64,000 nucleotides of DNA from Hyalella azteca (Eukaryota; Arthropoda; Malacostraca; Amphipoda; Hyalellidae): contig NW_025930523.1 in NCBI RefSeq assembly GCF_000764305.2, forward strand, positions 62,001 through 126,000. Direction: 5' to 3'. The position numbers and the translations under genes are program-made. Below are positions 12,101 through 21,256 of this stretch, piece after piece (the stretch's first letter is position 1; each line of letters begins with the position of its first letter). Below the pieces are notes generated by a model. It made no database searches. It was not told the origin of the DNA and saw only the letters and a list, made by a program, of their open reading frames with translations.

Positions 12101-15100
12101 TTGTTTATTTCTGACATTAAAACTTAAAATGTAACAATATAAAAGAGTTACACATTTACATTCATTGGCTTATTAGCGAGACGTCGATTGATTATATCTG
12201 AACCAATGGAACAATTTCGACTGTATGCGGTCAAGAGCCATCAGTGTATCCCGGTATTCTGGTATCGTGTGCACTTTTACATGATCGTTTGAAAACTTCC
12301 TCGGCCAGAAAAAGAGATCAAATGCGATCGTAGAAAAAGTAGTGCTCATGCTACTGTATAAATTATTTTTTGTAGTTTATCTTAGTACAAAGCGTTCCTT
12401 TAGCGTTCAGTTTATAGGTCTCTCCTTAGTACTATTTTCATTATTTACTGTGTATTTATGAATGTATTTATTTGTAGTGCAAACGTTTGATTAATCACTA
12501 TTTATTTACGGGTGCCTTTACTTTCAGTTCCACTAATCTTCTAAGTTAAATGGCTCTATCCCGTAATGGACATTAAAATGTAAGTCAGTTTTGTTTAAAC
12601 TTGATTTTCACGTAATTTTAATATATGAAGATTATATACTCATTCTTTCGATTATAATGAAATTACACTTCGAAACGCTTGTTTTGGTTTCACGTAATAC
12701 TAATTAGATTAGCAGATAATCAGTTAGCGGCATAGCTCAAACCTTAACGTTGTCAACACCGTCACTACTTCGCTCCAACCTCCTATATTTGAATTTCAAA
12801 GTTTTCATGACTACATAACCGTTTTGACGTTCAACAACAGAACTGGTACTCAAATTTACCTGCTAGTAAGAGCACATCTAGAAGCACCTAAGTGCACCTT
12901 GCTAATAAATAAGTTAAGCCATTTGAATACAAACTGAATTATCGAAATTATAATAATGCTCTAGGATAATTTTATGTATCTACAAACAGTAAAAAGACGT
13001 ACAGATTTCCCAGTAGATGTACTCCTCCAACCGAAGGAGATCCCTTCAGATCAACGAGAATTTGATCTGACCGCCTCTTGTTAATATTTTGATTATTATT
13101 ATATATTTATCTTAAGGTATTATTCATAATAATTTTCTGACGCTGCGTCTGCCATAACTGTAAATTGAAATAAGGGTTACTGGTTGAGAAGTTTACCTGA
13201 AGATGGTCCAAGGAGTCCTCGCACGCGATGCAATTGGCGGAACAAGACACGCGTTCACAGACGGGACAGCAGAAAGAAGCATCGTCTTCTGGACTGGTGG
13301 AGGTCACAGCAGTGTGGGGAGTGGTCGACGTGTTAGGGCTGCGGTAGAAGGGAGTGTAGCCTGGACTGCACGCCGGACACTCCGGAGCGTAGCAAGTGAT
13401 GACACCGTCTTCACAGCTGCACAACTTGCAGCCCGAAGACCACACCTCACCACTCTGATTAAAAATATTTTTTACTTTAATTTACATTCATAGTGTTTTT
13501 AAGTGTATTTTTTTAGAAATTCAGACGGCTAATTTTTTCGCTTATAAATTTACTTCTCGCGATGTTATACGAAATGATAATAATCTAGCCTTAAAATAAT
13601 TTGCCAGTAATATATTTCTTGTTCAGTTTGATATTAACATAGTCAAAACTTTTCTTAGTGATAATTTTAAATTATTTCATATAACTTTGTAAATTTATTT
13701 TCAATTTAGTTTTAATATTACATTATTATTTTGCTAATCCCTCTAAGTCTAAGTTATCTCAAAGCCCACGATGTTCGGAATTGCAAAGCATGCAAACTTC
13801 AGTATGCTGCTTTTGAAATCTTCGATAAAAAGTTTCCATCAAATCAACAAAACTCTTTTTACTTTACCTTTTTGACGTGACCATCAGTAAAGCACAAGCC
13901 AGTGTCCCTCTGGCAGTCAGGACAGCAGCGTCCTTCAGGAGACTCGACGAGCTTCTGGCCGTGCCCACACACAAGGGCCGGGCAGACGGCACTGGAACAC
14001 GTCACCGTCCCACCAAGGCACTGACACACCTCAGGGCATGACGGCCCTGGCCACACCGCACCGGACGGCTTGCGGTCCCCATTAGGAAGGATGCACCAGC
14101 CTACATTATGGTCGGAAAACAGAAGATCTATATCATGGTCAGAATTAATTTCGTGCAGTTACAAAAAGATAAATCTGTGAGGAAGTGTATTGACTAATTT
14201 AACCCACTAACAGCATCGGAAAAAATGCTATCCAGCAAGTGTTCAGACAGGGAGAAAAAATATAAAAACACTCAACATGAACGAAATAAAATGTAACAAG
14301 AAGCAGGCACATAATCAGATCAATTCTTTACAAATTTTCTAGCATCAATAAATGAATGTAACCTTCTTTTGGAGCACAGGTGGCACAGCAGGCACCGTCT
14401 TGCTTCTGAGGTTCCTGGTCCGGAGGACAGTCGAGGGCGGGGCATCGTGTCACGTGACACTCCACGCGCCCAGCCTGACAAGCGCACAACTCGCATGGGT
14501 TTGGCTGCCACTGCTCGCCAGACTGTAGGAATCGTAGGTCAGGAAATAAAACATTGTAAAATAAGAAATTGTTTACTGCTGGAAAATAGTGAAAAAAATT
14601 GTACACTATGGCAATAAATTGTAAACAAATAAAGCGAAAATAGTTTCTGTACTTGATGTGAAGGGAAGGAAATGGACTATATAAAGAACATTTTTAATAG
14701 TATGGACTAGTAATATAATGAGTAACAGTAATATTATTTCATTCAGACAGGGATTCTTTTGATCTTCACACTAAAGATAGGATTCGTGTTCTTCAGAGCA
14801 ATAGTCAGTGTTGATTTAGCAATTAGTGTCGTTTAGCCAGTAGTGTTATTTTTCTATGCGTTTGTGACAGAGAATCAGCAAACAATTTTAAGGCATACTG
14901 TGGAATATGTTCTACAGTATGCAAAACATTTTCAAAGTTTATGCACTTGGAAATTATGCATCTTGAATGGGGTTTAGCGTCTACAAATGTAATTTTAGTT
15001 TAGAATTTGACCTGACACTGCAAACGCATAACGTGACGTTGGCCTAAAAACGCTGGTCAATTAATTCAGATATAGATAAAATATTCGCACTGAAAATTAT

Positions 15101-18100
15101 CATTAGAATGCATGAATTGGCTTCAGAATTAACGTTGAGAATTTGAGGTTACTCGCCAGAGACATTAGGTTTCAACTCACTGTCTACTGTAGGCCAATCC
15201 TGAGAATAATCATATCTCATAAAGTTTATTCGCAGTGCTCTTTTACGTGTAAGAATTGACCAGCTGGGGTCGTAAAGGCACCGTATGAGTTAGCAAAGAA
15301 GGTGGTAACATATGCGCAACAATGCAGGTCAATTGATTTGAATTAAAGGAAAGACTATGATCAGCAGGAAGCATCTAAATTAAACATCAAGAAGGTCTCT
15401 CCTACATAGTGTGGAGTAGGTGTTGTTTCTAGACGAGTTCTATAATCTATATGATCTTAAAAAAATATCAATCATTAATGCACTAAATTAAAAACCATCC
15501 ACATCGGAGAACCAGACCACAATCTGGTCGCATTACAGAACGTAAGTAGGACTTGAAATTTTTGAAGGTTGTACACATCATTTTTTCACAAGACAACACG
15601 TGTATAAAATCAGTTTTCCCTAAGATAAATTTTGAATTAGTATAGATAGCTAGATTGACAACGTCGTATCAAACATAATATGCGAATTCTTGAAGGTTAC
15701 TTACAGCGAAGACCCTGTCGGCGTGGAGGCATGGGTGGCCCAGACACTCTGGGCAGCACGAGGAGCCCTTCGTCGCTGGGTTCAGCTCCAGGGTGTGGTT
15801 GGCGGGACAGACCAGCCTGTGCAATGAGGATCATCAGGACCCGAGGTGGTAAGTGTTTATTCAATCTCATTCATATACATTTGTATGCCCTACTCATCAA
15901 GGTTAAGGCTATTCAATGGTTTTAACTAAGTATTGGGGATATTATAATTTCTGTTTTACGTGTCATTGAATGGAATGAATAAATAAAAACAGTTCATAAC
16001 ACGAAGAGAAGTCGAGCAAGAATTAGATTGATAACGTCATCGCATGCATGTAAATGCGTTCATGATGTCCTACATCACATTTCAGTAACAAAGACAATCA
16101 AGCAGTTAGTCTCCACTTAAAATAAAAGAAAACAGCAAGTAGAATCACGGAAACCTTATACTACACATGACAAGGTATAGTTCTTTAAGCATTCGCCAGA
16201 AATTGAATTGATGCAAACTGCAGGGTTGAAAAGAATCGATAAAGAAAGTCAATTGATTTTTCGGTTTAGGCCAACAGCTCAGTAATTACATACACCTAAA
16301 TTAAGTGACCTTATAATTTTCAAAAAGCAATGAAAATTTTTACCTACATTAAAAAATCATCGTTTTAAATAAAATTAGAAATTGACATAAGCATCGAAAA
16401 AAGATCCATTACAATGAAATGATCAGAAATAATACTCTTCGGAATCCACGTAAACAATGGCAATTTTATTAACATACATTTTTTATCTATCTGTCAATAG
16501 CATAAGCATACCGTACAAGCCTATTGAGGACATAACTCAAAAGTATGGTACTGTATAATCCTTTTGGAGTTACAGCGTATGTATTACACATGGAACGTTG
16601 AGGTTAGAATCAATAAGCATGTATCAGATCATGGACATAATGGTTAAAATGTTGTACGCTGGTAGTATCTCTAATATGATGTTCTTATCCCTTATTAAGC
16701 ATACATAATAACTGGGACGTTGAATTAGCAATTAAATATGCACTAATATCACAGAAAACTTCGATGTCACTACTCAGTATGCATATATCGCTCTATGGAT
16801 ATAAAGGTTACAACCCAATAAACATATATAACTTCGAAGTTACTACTCTCGAAATTAATACTTATGCATATGTATTTCACACTAGGGACATTAAAGTTAC
16901 AGCACAATAAACATGTATCTCACCTGGGACACTCGGCCAAGTAGCATCGTACGTCCCCGTCACGACAGTGACACTTGGTACAAGCCAGCGGCTGCCAGAT
17001 GGAGCCGTTCGGCACAGTCTTGCCATCTGCCACGTGGCACGATCCTAGCACGGTGGAGACAAATGAATAATCAATTTAATCAATTGCCAATCAGTGTTCA
17101 AGACCAGCAAATAATCCCTTCAAAATTCTCATCAAGAATTTGCAATCAATTCTCATTGAGAGCATTAAATAATTCCTTAAACAATCAGTTCAATCTTTTC
17201 ATGTAGCCATTCTGTGAAATGATCGTCAAAGAATTAAATCTCATCTTAAATAAACTATTCGACAACAATTTTTACAACTAGTTAGAAAATTATTACGGAC
17301 ATCAGAGTAATTTACAAAAATTTCCCAATCATGGAGGAAAAATAAGACCCCAATCAATCATAAAATATTACAGACAAATAATATTGTACAAAGACATATC
17401 CTAAACTAATATTAAAGGAACACATGCTTATGATCAGTTGCGAATGGTTAGGACGGTGTTATCAGAAAACGTCAGAACGGAAGCACTTCATAGCTATGTT
17501 TCCCTGAAAGAAGTGCTCCACGATAATTTTACAATTATTAAGAGAAATGTAATAAGAATTTTGACGACGATGGTTATCACTCTTATATTCACCACAAAGA
17601 ATATAATGAGCAATTATAGTTTGTAATTATGAGCAATTATTGGCTGTAAGGAAGTGACAAGTTCAGACTCACTTCCAGAGGCAACGCATGAAGGACAGCA
17701 CTCCTGCGTGGTGCGTTTGAGAGTTTGTCCCGGAGGACAGTACGTGGGACTGTCCCGACACTGCAGCGTGCCACACGACACAGAACCGTCCAGGCACCGA
17801 CACTCTTCACAGGAAGAGCCTAGGGACCGCCAGACTTCCCCGTCCTGTAATAATCAATCATTTGGACTCAAATATTTATTCCAGCATCGCTAAAAATGGC
17901 AAGCATTTCCCGCAAAATTAACATATAGAAAATAAGTATAACTAATGGAGCCAGATATCGACGAATGCTGTAGTTAAAATAGTGTACGTGCGTCAGATTT
18001 ACTATTATTATGATTATAAAAAAATATATTATGATAAGGCCTTGTGAGTGTATCTACTTGGCATGAAAGGAACTGCATTCAAAAATATGTTCGGTTGGGG

Positions 18101-20770
18101 TTTGAATGGAATTATTTCAAACGCGAGCCGCTTTGCTACACTTAATAATTAATTTTTACGCTTTGGATTTTGAGTAATGTATTATAAGTGACCGTGCTCA
18201 TAGTTTCTGCTCGAGTGAAAATAGTGGAAATAATTTACACATACAATGAGAAAACAAGTTTACCATGTGAATCAAAATAGACATAGAACATGTATAAAAG
18301 ATCATGCGCAGAAAAGAATTTAAGAACGTTTAGACATCTGGTAAATCCATCGTAATAACTGGGCACTTTTCGTTTCAGAGTTTTGCCATTGAATAATAAC
18401 AATAGAGATTAGGACAATAGACGATTTGCATGTAATAATTTTAAATATTTATGTCCTACACGAATGTATAATAAATAAAAGGTATTACCATTTAGGTGAC
18501 GATCTCAAAAAAATAGAGGCGCTACCTGGTAGGTGTGGGGCCCGAGGTGGCACGCGCGTCGGGGCGTCGAGCAGGTGGGGCAGCAGCGACCAGGTTCGAG
18601 GGCCAAGACCTCCCCGGGACCGCATCCAGGGGCATGGCACTCCTGTAGCAGACATGACGTCACCCAGCCAGTACACGTGCAACGCTTGCACGCGCTCGGT
18701 TGCCACGTGGATCCGCTCTGCACAGAAACAAAATATACATTACGCACCGGTACTCGTAATGTAGGAATAAGATTTGTTAAAGTTTCTCTTGTAATTTATC
18801 GATCCACTCCTGTACTAGTGGATCGATACAAAAGTCCTAGTATATTCCATTCAGGTTTTGAAAATTTGTTCCGAGCAATGCTGTAATTTTCAATTAAGAA
18901 AACCGAGCTTTTATTTTGTACGGACAACTTACGAAAGAAATCGATATTAATGTACGTATACATGAATTTCCTGCGTAAATCGATATCGTGCGACATATGG
19001 GTTTAATTTAGGCGTTCCAAAAATCTTTTGTATGGCAATTGAATGAACAATTGTAGATGTAATCCTGTGTCGGATTTATTTAGTCTAAAACTAGGCCTAC
19101 AGCAAAGCTCCTTTGCATAATGAACGCCCGACATAGGCTCTATTCGTTTCACCCTTTAGGCCGCATGATGTTTAAGGAAATATCCGACCCAGTGAGAACT
19201 TCATCAAGAATCATGTTACTATCTTGACACTGAACTAACTTACGAATGCCATTGTGATGTCACGTGGGGCCTAGGCATAGAGTGGCTTGTAGGCTTATTT
19301 AGGCCGGTAAATTTTCCCCAAAATAGGGAGGAAAACGAATTGTGTGACATTAACTGACTTTAAAGACTAATGCACAATTTAAAGACGTTATTCATGATCT
19401 AAAGACCAAACTTATTAATGCATGGGAAGCTAAGGTAGGTAAGAATCTTGTTTAAAAAACTGCTGAACTAATCGAAAGTAAATGCCGCCAAAGTTGCCAC
19501 AGCACCGAAGCGATAAAATGATCTATTTTACTAATCCCTGCAAATTATGAACATACTTTTTAATATAATATTCAATATACTTTTTTTTACGACTAGCAGC
19601 GAGTTTAGTGCAGGACCTGCCGAGGGACGCCTTGTGTGTCGTTGACGATAACAATAATGATGAATGACTGTTCGCAATTTTTCTAAATATCATAATAATA
19701 TGAATCAAGGTCTGCTTCATCACAAGAAAAAGTCAGAATTTTCCATCTCAAGTTTCAATAAGGAAACCGCGGAGGATTAAAATGAATGACTTATGTTATA
19801 GAGCGTGTAATTATCAATACACGTTCAATACATCAATAAACACATCAATCTTTCTAGAAGTTGAATCTCCATGTAAGCCATCGTACCGTAAATTGTCAAG
19901 ATTTATTTAACGCCCTGCACGCCCAGGGATCTTTGGTTCATTTATTGTTCATCTTGGGTCCTTGAAACAATCAAGCTTTACTTCGACTCACGGGAAGATT
20001 AAATACTTGATGAAGTTGACTCCATCGTAGTAGGGTAATAATTATGAGACTCACCACGTCAATTTTCAGTCGGAATGCGACGAATGGTGCAGCAATACCG
20101 GCGAACGTGCACCTTGTCGGGCAAGGCAGTGGAAGTGTTTGCCGGAACGGGACCGTTAGCGCCGCACTTCATCTTTCACCAAAGCCAAGTTTTACAAAAT
20201 TGTGCAGACCGCAATTATGCCCTCAACAAACTGCAGCGTCCATCATAAGGGCGGCAACTGGCAAACACTCATGCCGAGCTTTCTCGTCAAGTCGCATCGT
20301 TGTCCTCAATATCACCGCCCGATTTCTTCTGCGTGTTTCGGCAAATTTTGGTTCCTTCATAACCGGGCATAAGCGACAGAATTTATTCACGGCTTTTCAT
20401 CGAAAGTTGATGGGTAATTTTATATCGATGTTTACTTCCAACGTGTCAGAGAGCGTGCAGGAAAAGCATATTCTAAGCGTCAATTAATGACTATACGAAC
20501 AGTATATTATCTGAATAATTACTAGTAAAACATTGTAGTTCTTTATTTAATAGCAAAATAAAAATACAATATGTTAAATATTTTCTCAATGGATATTCGA
20601 ATTTCATGAAGAGAATACGGTATTCAATTTCAGGGCCAGCTCTTCCACCTTGCGGAATTCGATAACAATTAGGCCAGTACTCACTGGAAAAAAATGCGGC
20701 CCAGCAGATGTATGAATAGAATCACAAATCTATGGCCGCATCTCGTTGCGAAACGTACGATGCTCTCCAT
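1..20770 (-). CDS. FRAS1: FRAS1-like extracellular matrix protein, 5'-complete, 3' end outside window (26 exons)
   Basis: Large secreted or membrane-anchored matrix protein of the FRAS1/FREM family. In vertebrates FRAS1 works with FREM proteins at the epithelial basement membrane in epidermal-mesenchymal adhesion; the role in this organism is unknown. Twenty-six exons are joined by compatible splice phases: 20770-20685, 20112-20055, 18717-18526, 17844-17673, 17044-16924, 15816-15705, 14522-14363, 14100-13868, 13454-13197, 11913-11753, 11357-11142, 10933-10776, 10420-10234, 9614-9502, 8950-8813, 8090-7926, 7445-7132, 6821-6461, 5826-5635, 5021-4032, 3848-3433, 2949-2691, 2491-2370, 1831-1672, 1055-849, 158-1. 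These give 5,709 coding bases (about 1,903 residues). The order signal peptide, 6 VWC, 14 furin-like, 5.3 CSPG repeats matches vertebrate FRAS1 (about 4,000 residues, 12 CSPG repeats) and excludes FREM1/2/3, which as I recall lack the VWC and furin blocks. No frameshift or internal stop is needed. Intron 21 uses a GC donor. Confidence 0.95.
315..657. repeat. Near-perfect long inverted repeat (166-bp arms, 11-nt spacer) in FRAS1 intron 25
   Basis: The left arm 315-480 and right arm 492-657 are reverse complements over 166 bases with a single mismatch (position 471 against 501). They are separated by attataaacaa at 481-491. I see no target-site duplication at the ends. In the FRAS1 pre-mRNA it would fold into one long hairpin. 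A fold-back transposon, a hairpin small-RNA source or an assembly artefact are all possible. Confidence 0.95.
849..1055 (-). CDS. FRAS1: FRAS1-like exon 25: CSPG repeat 5, second part
   Basis: Reads EVSLTMADVRNSRIRYQHSG, the FT..D...R.RY.H.G signature of CSPG repeats, then FFVEQEDN and FAIQVEEG. Acceptor attgtag, donor GTAAAG, phase 1 at both ends. Confidence 0.93.
1672..1831 (-). CDS. FRAS1: FRAS1-like exon 24: CSPG repeat 5, first part
   Basis: Reads HGSVELGPSVFQLADDG, RVFFVLQEPPQHGRLVI and FTK. Acceptor cttgacag. Donor GTTCGA is weak but gives the phase 1 needed by exon 25. Confidence 0.88.
2370..2491 (-). CDS. FRAS1: FRAS1-like exon 23: end of CSPG repeat 4, start of 5
   Basis: Begins DGSAGNDLAGRP, so the exon 22/23 junction recreates the conserved F.F...DG ending of a CSPG repeat. 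It ends EPDPTLLVAA. Acceptor gtttcag, donor GTTAGT, phase 1 to 0. Confidence 0.9.
2691..2949 (-). CDS. FRAS1: FRAS1-like exon 22: CSPG repeat 4
   Basis: Reads VYEGQALTFTSAELNF, the usual repeat start (.EG....I....L), then FTQFDVDSLKIIY and VYSFKFK. Acceptor ttcaatag, donor GTACGA, phase 0 to 1. Confidence 0.93.
3433..3848 (-). CDS. FRAS1: FRAS1-like exon 21: rest of CSPG repeat 3, start of 4; GC donor
   Basis: Reads VLVIPLPPVAAGFYNDG, FSQRDLNEGRVWYV and TFVVHIEEPAAALVV. The frame continues in exon 22 only if the exon ends at GAG|GCGAGT, a GC-AG intron. Nearby GT sites break the frame or are poor. Phase 1 to 0. Confidence 0.9.
4032..5021 (-). CDS. FRAS1: FRAS1-like exon 20: furin-like repeat 14, CSPG repeats 1-2 and start of 3
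   Basis: The largest exon (990 bases, 330 residues). It starts with CTENCLMC and CVMACSENYHV, ending the furin block. CSPG/NG2 repeat 1 follows (SPLVVEYGGPRVF to VVSSYKP). Repeat 2 carries HVVVNEPLIVRRGGKATVT and the family signature LQANDGHNVVNF. Repeat 3 begins APIMITNKGITIAKGQ. These repeats form immunoglobulin-like modules in the ectodomain. Acceptor ttttcag, donor GTGAGA, phase 1 at both ends. Confidence 0.96.
5210..5277 (+). repeat. Poly-A tract flanked by cagcggac direct repeat (possible retroposon tail)
   Basis: In FRAS1 intron 19 a run of A (about 14) sits between two copies of cagcggac and is preceded by agggttggcagatggcc. A related agggttgccagacgg start occurs near 61606. This suggests the 3' end of a short retroposed element, but the body is too short to classify. 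Confidence 0.3.
5635..5826 (-). CDS. FRAS1: FRAS1-like exon 19: furin-like repeat 13
   Basis: Reads GFYASPETRQCVRCPSGC, CLPPYLLSDG and CLTDCPDG. Acceptor ttggcag, donor GTGAGG, phase 1 at both ends. The intron upstream (5827-6460) shows nothing recognisable. Confidence 0.92.
6461..6821 (-). CDS. FRAS1: FRAS1-like exon 18: furin-like repeats 10-12
   Basis: Reads NSCSEEGCDVGFFKSSDG, CEQCSASCLGC, CKRGKFFLQG, CEECHYSCSGCLGPSP and CVRSCSPG. NNT in the linker is a possible N-glycosylation site. Acceptor gtcggcag, donor GTCAGT, phase 0 to 1. Confidence 0.93.
7132..7445 (-). CDS. FRAS1: FRAS1-like exon 17: furin-like repeats 9-10
   Basis: Reads CHSSCDACVAS, CVECKDNRSLLQ and CSPGFYESSLGYQQ, then CERCHFTCEECDGPG and CTKCKPGLHL. 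The linker between repeats is longer than usual (SPGFY to RGTCERC). Acceptor tccacag, donor GTTAGT, phase 1 to 0. The antisense 135-codon frame at 7096-7503 is a shadow. Confidence 0.93.
7926..8090 (-). CDS. FRAS1: FRAS1-like exon 16: furin-like repeat 8
   Basis: Reads CDARCATCSGDG, CTACPPLATIF and CLTKCRERHYL. Acceptor ccctcag, donor GTCAGT, phase 1 at both ends. The 722-base intron upstream contains a short ttatag-type tandem repeat at about 8230-8290. Confidence 0.92.
8228..8292. repeat. Short AT-rich tandem repeat (agttatagttatag)
   Basis: Two near-identical blocks of agttatagttatagttatat with a short linker lie in FRAS1 intron 15. Simple-sequence expansion. Confidence 0.7.
8813..8950 (-). 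CDS. FRAS1: FRAS1-like exon 15: furin-like repeat 7 (degenerate)
   Basis: Reads GSNSCSNYSSSLPYECQEC and CVSECPPGYHEKEGACL. The repeat appears to lack two of the four leading cysteines found in its neighbours. Acceptor tcatcgcag, donor GTAAGT, phase 1 at both ends. Confidence 0.9.
9502..9614 (-). CDS. FRAS1: FRAS1-like exon 14: end of furin-like repeat 6
   Basis: Reads CTSCSSALVLVLEDD and CVSSCPRNF up to NICF. Acceptor ttcgcag, donor GTTAGT, phase 2 to 1. Confidence 0.9.
10234..10420 (-). CDS. FRAS1: FRAS1-like exon 13: furin-like repeats 5-6
   Basis: Reads CHPHCASCSGPG, CTSCAPHMHLH, CPAGSYEQGGTC and CHPCHVSCFECRGPD. Classical C-x2-C-x3-C-x2-C spacing. Acceptor cccccag, donor GTCAGT, phase 1 to 2. 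The next intron contains short tandem copies of catcattgtaca around 10080-10153. Confidence 0.93.
10776..10933 (-). CDS. FRAS1: FRAS1-like exon 12: furin-like repeat 4
   Basis: Reads AGKCTSCSSSCLTC, ECLACAPP and CLQHCHPSYYSS. Acceptor acttcag, donor GTAGGT in phase 1, which joins exon 13 as TECLKCHPHCASC. Confidence 0.92.
11142..11357 (-). CDS. FRAS1: FRAS1-like exon 11: furin-like repeats 2-3
   Basis: Reads CPAGRFLFEGECLASC and CVPCDASCGSCHGDG, then ARCPEAHVV. Phase 2 at both ends; donor GTTAGT. The strongest plus-strand reading frame here is only the GC-rich shadow of this exon. Confidence 0.92.
11753..11913 (-). CDS. FRAS1: FRAS1-like exon 10: furin-like repeats 1-2
   Basis: Reads SVPACTACSTGYKLQDG, then CIKCHASCLTC. 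With the acceptor at 11913 the repeat spacing from exon 9 is normal. A second in-frame acceptor at 11982 would add 23 cysteine-free residues. Donor GTCAGT, phase 0 to 2. The upstream intron (11914-13196, 1.3 kb) shows nothing recognisable. Confidence 0.88.
13197..13454 (-). CDS. FRAS1: FRAS1-like exon 9: VWC domain 6 and start of furin-like repeat 1
   Basis: Reads SGEVWSSGCKLCSCEDG. Between the ECPAC and FCCPVC parts of the domain sits a Ser/Thr-rich insert of about 25 residues. The exon then passes straight into SCSANCIAC, the opening cysteines of the first furin-like repeat. Phase 0 at both ends; donor GTAAAC. Confidence 0.92.
13868..14100 (-). CDS. FRAS1: FRAS1-like exon 8: VWC domain 5 and start of VWC 6
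   Basis: Reads GWCILPNGDRKPSGAVWPG, CQCLGG and RCCPDC, then LCFTDGHVKK opening VWC 6. Acceptor atgtag, donor GTAAAG, phase 1 to 0. Confidence 0.92.
14363..14522 (-). CDS. FRAS1: FRAS1-like exon 7: VWC domain 4
   Basis: Reads SGEQWQPNPCELCACQAG and ends with ACCATC. Phase 0 to phase 1; acceptor ctacag, donor GTTACA. The upstream intron (14523-15704, about 1.2 kb) holds only a small imperfect hairpin (9-bp arms GCATACTGT) near 14893-14922. Confidence 0.92.
15705..15816 (-). CDS. FRAS1: FRAS1-like exon 6: second half of VWC 3, start of VWC 4
   Basis: Reads LVCPANHTLELNP and SCCPEC, then PCLHADRVFA, which begins VWC 4. NHT is a possible N-glycosylation site. Acceptor attgcacag, donor GTAAGT, phase 2 to phase 0. 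Confidence 0.92.
16924..17044 (-). CDS. FRAS1: FRAS1-like exon 5: first half of VWC domain 3
   Basis: Reads SCHVADGKTVPNGSIWQP and CTKCHCRDG up to AECP. Enters in phase 1 and leaves in phase 2 at GTGAG. The second half of this domain is on exon 6, so this VWC is split in its centre. Confidence 0.92.
17673..17844 (-). CDS. FRAS1: FRAS1-like exon 4: VWC domain 2
   Basis: Reads DGEVWRSLGSSCEECRC and closes with ECCPSC, a typical VWC core. Acceptor attacag, donor GTGAGT, ends in phase 1. Preceded by 828 bases of intron with nothing recognisable in it. Confidence 0.93.
18526..18717 (-). CDS. FRAS1: FRAS1-like exon 3: VWC domain 1 and start of VWC 2
   Basis: Sixty-four residues, phase 0 at both ends. 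SGSTWQPSACKRCTC, then the CCPTC ending, gives the VWC pattern (W..C..C.C, CCP.C). The last residues ACHLGPHTYQ open VWC 2. Acceptor ctgtgcag and donor CAG|GTAGCG. Confidence 0.93.
18797..18828. repeat. Perfect 12-bp-arm hairpin in FRAS1 intron 2
   Basis: TATCGATCCACT and its exact reverse complement AGTGGATCGATA are separated by 8 bases (cctgtact). Either strand could form a stable stem-loop. No function can be assigned. Confidence 0.8.
20055..20112 (-). CDS. FRAS1: FRAS1-like exon 2: start of VWC domain 1
   Basis: Encodes CTFAG and the leader of the first VWC domain, reading directly into SGSTWQ of exon 3. The donor GTG|GTGAGT is strong and leaves phase 0. The acceptor at 20112 follows a pyrimidine-rich tract (cttccactgccttgcccg). 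A second in-frame acceptor at 20166 would add 18 residues and give a better signal-peptide cleavage context (HAALT). Both start in phase 2, matching exon 1. Confidence 0.6.
20685..20770 (-). CDS. FRAS1: FRAS1-like exon 1: start codon and signal peptide
   Basis: ATG at 20770-20768 opens a 28-codon segment with a basic n-region (RFATRCGHR) and a hydrophobic core (FVILFIHLLG). It ends at a strong donor CCA|GTGAGT in phase 2, which fits exon 2. An in-frame ATG also exists at 21037 and would add 89 residues ahead of the hydrophobic segment. I chose 20770 because it puts the hydrophobic core at the N terminus, as expected for a secreted protein, with CAA just before it and G at +4. No homology supports this short exon, so it rests on phase, donor and signal-like composition. 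Confidence 0.5.
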
Positions 20771-21256
20771 TTGCCAGCAGCGAGGTGTTCGTGAAGAAAT
20801 TTGCGTCTTGCTTTTTATTCGAAGAAACTCAATCGGTAAAGCTGCTCCTCCAATTAACGAGCTCGAACTTTGCTCCCCGAGAGAAACAAGGTCACTCAAG
20901 AACCGCGGCAGGACTAAATAATGTCGTTGTCTTAGGGCGTCCTCGGAGGGAAATCCTTCCAGAAGTCGCAAACGCCTGCTTGCAAAACAAGTAATTTGTC
21001 TCGGCTTATCTAGACTTGTCGAAGGGGTGCCACTCAATAGGAGTCTTCCCTATTTGTCAGCTTGAAAAGATTGGAACTCTTTTTCTTTCTAGACTCAGGC
21101 TATCTCACCATCTCGGCTTCTATGTTGCGGCTGACGCTCTATCGACAGCAGGTCCGACATGGTTCAAATTCCTTATTTCATTCCCAGGACATGTGTCCCG
21201 ATGAGACTCGATCGGGCGGGAATGAATTTCACACCAGGTTAGTCCTACACTCACAC

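Noticed and set aside
20044..20487. 147-codon plus-strand frame
   Set aside because: It overlaps FRAS1 exon 2 in antisense and has no recognisable motif. The exon on the minus strand has strong splice sites and fits the family.
21090..21190. tRNA-like B box (ggttcaaattcc)
   Set aside because: No matching A box or cloverleaf arms upstream.
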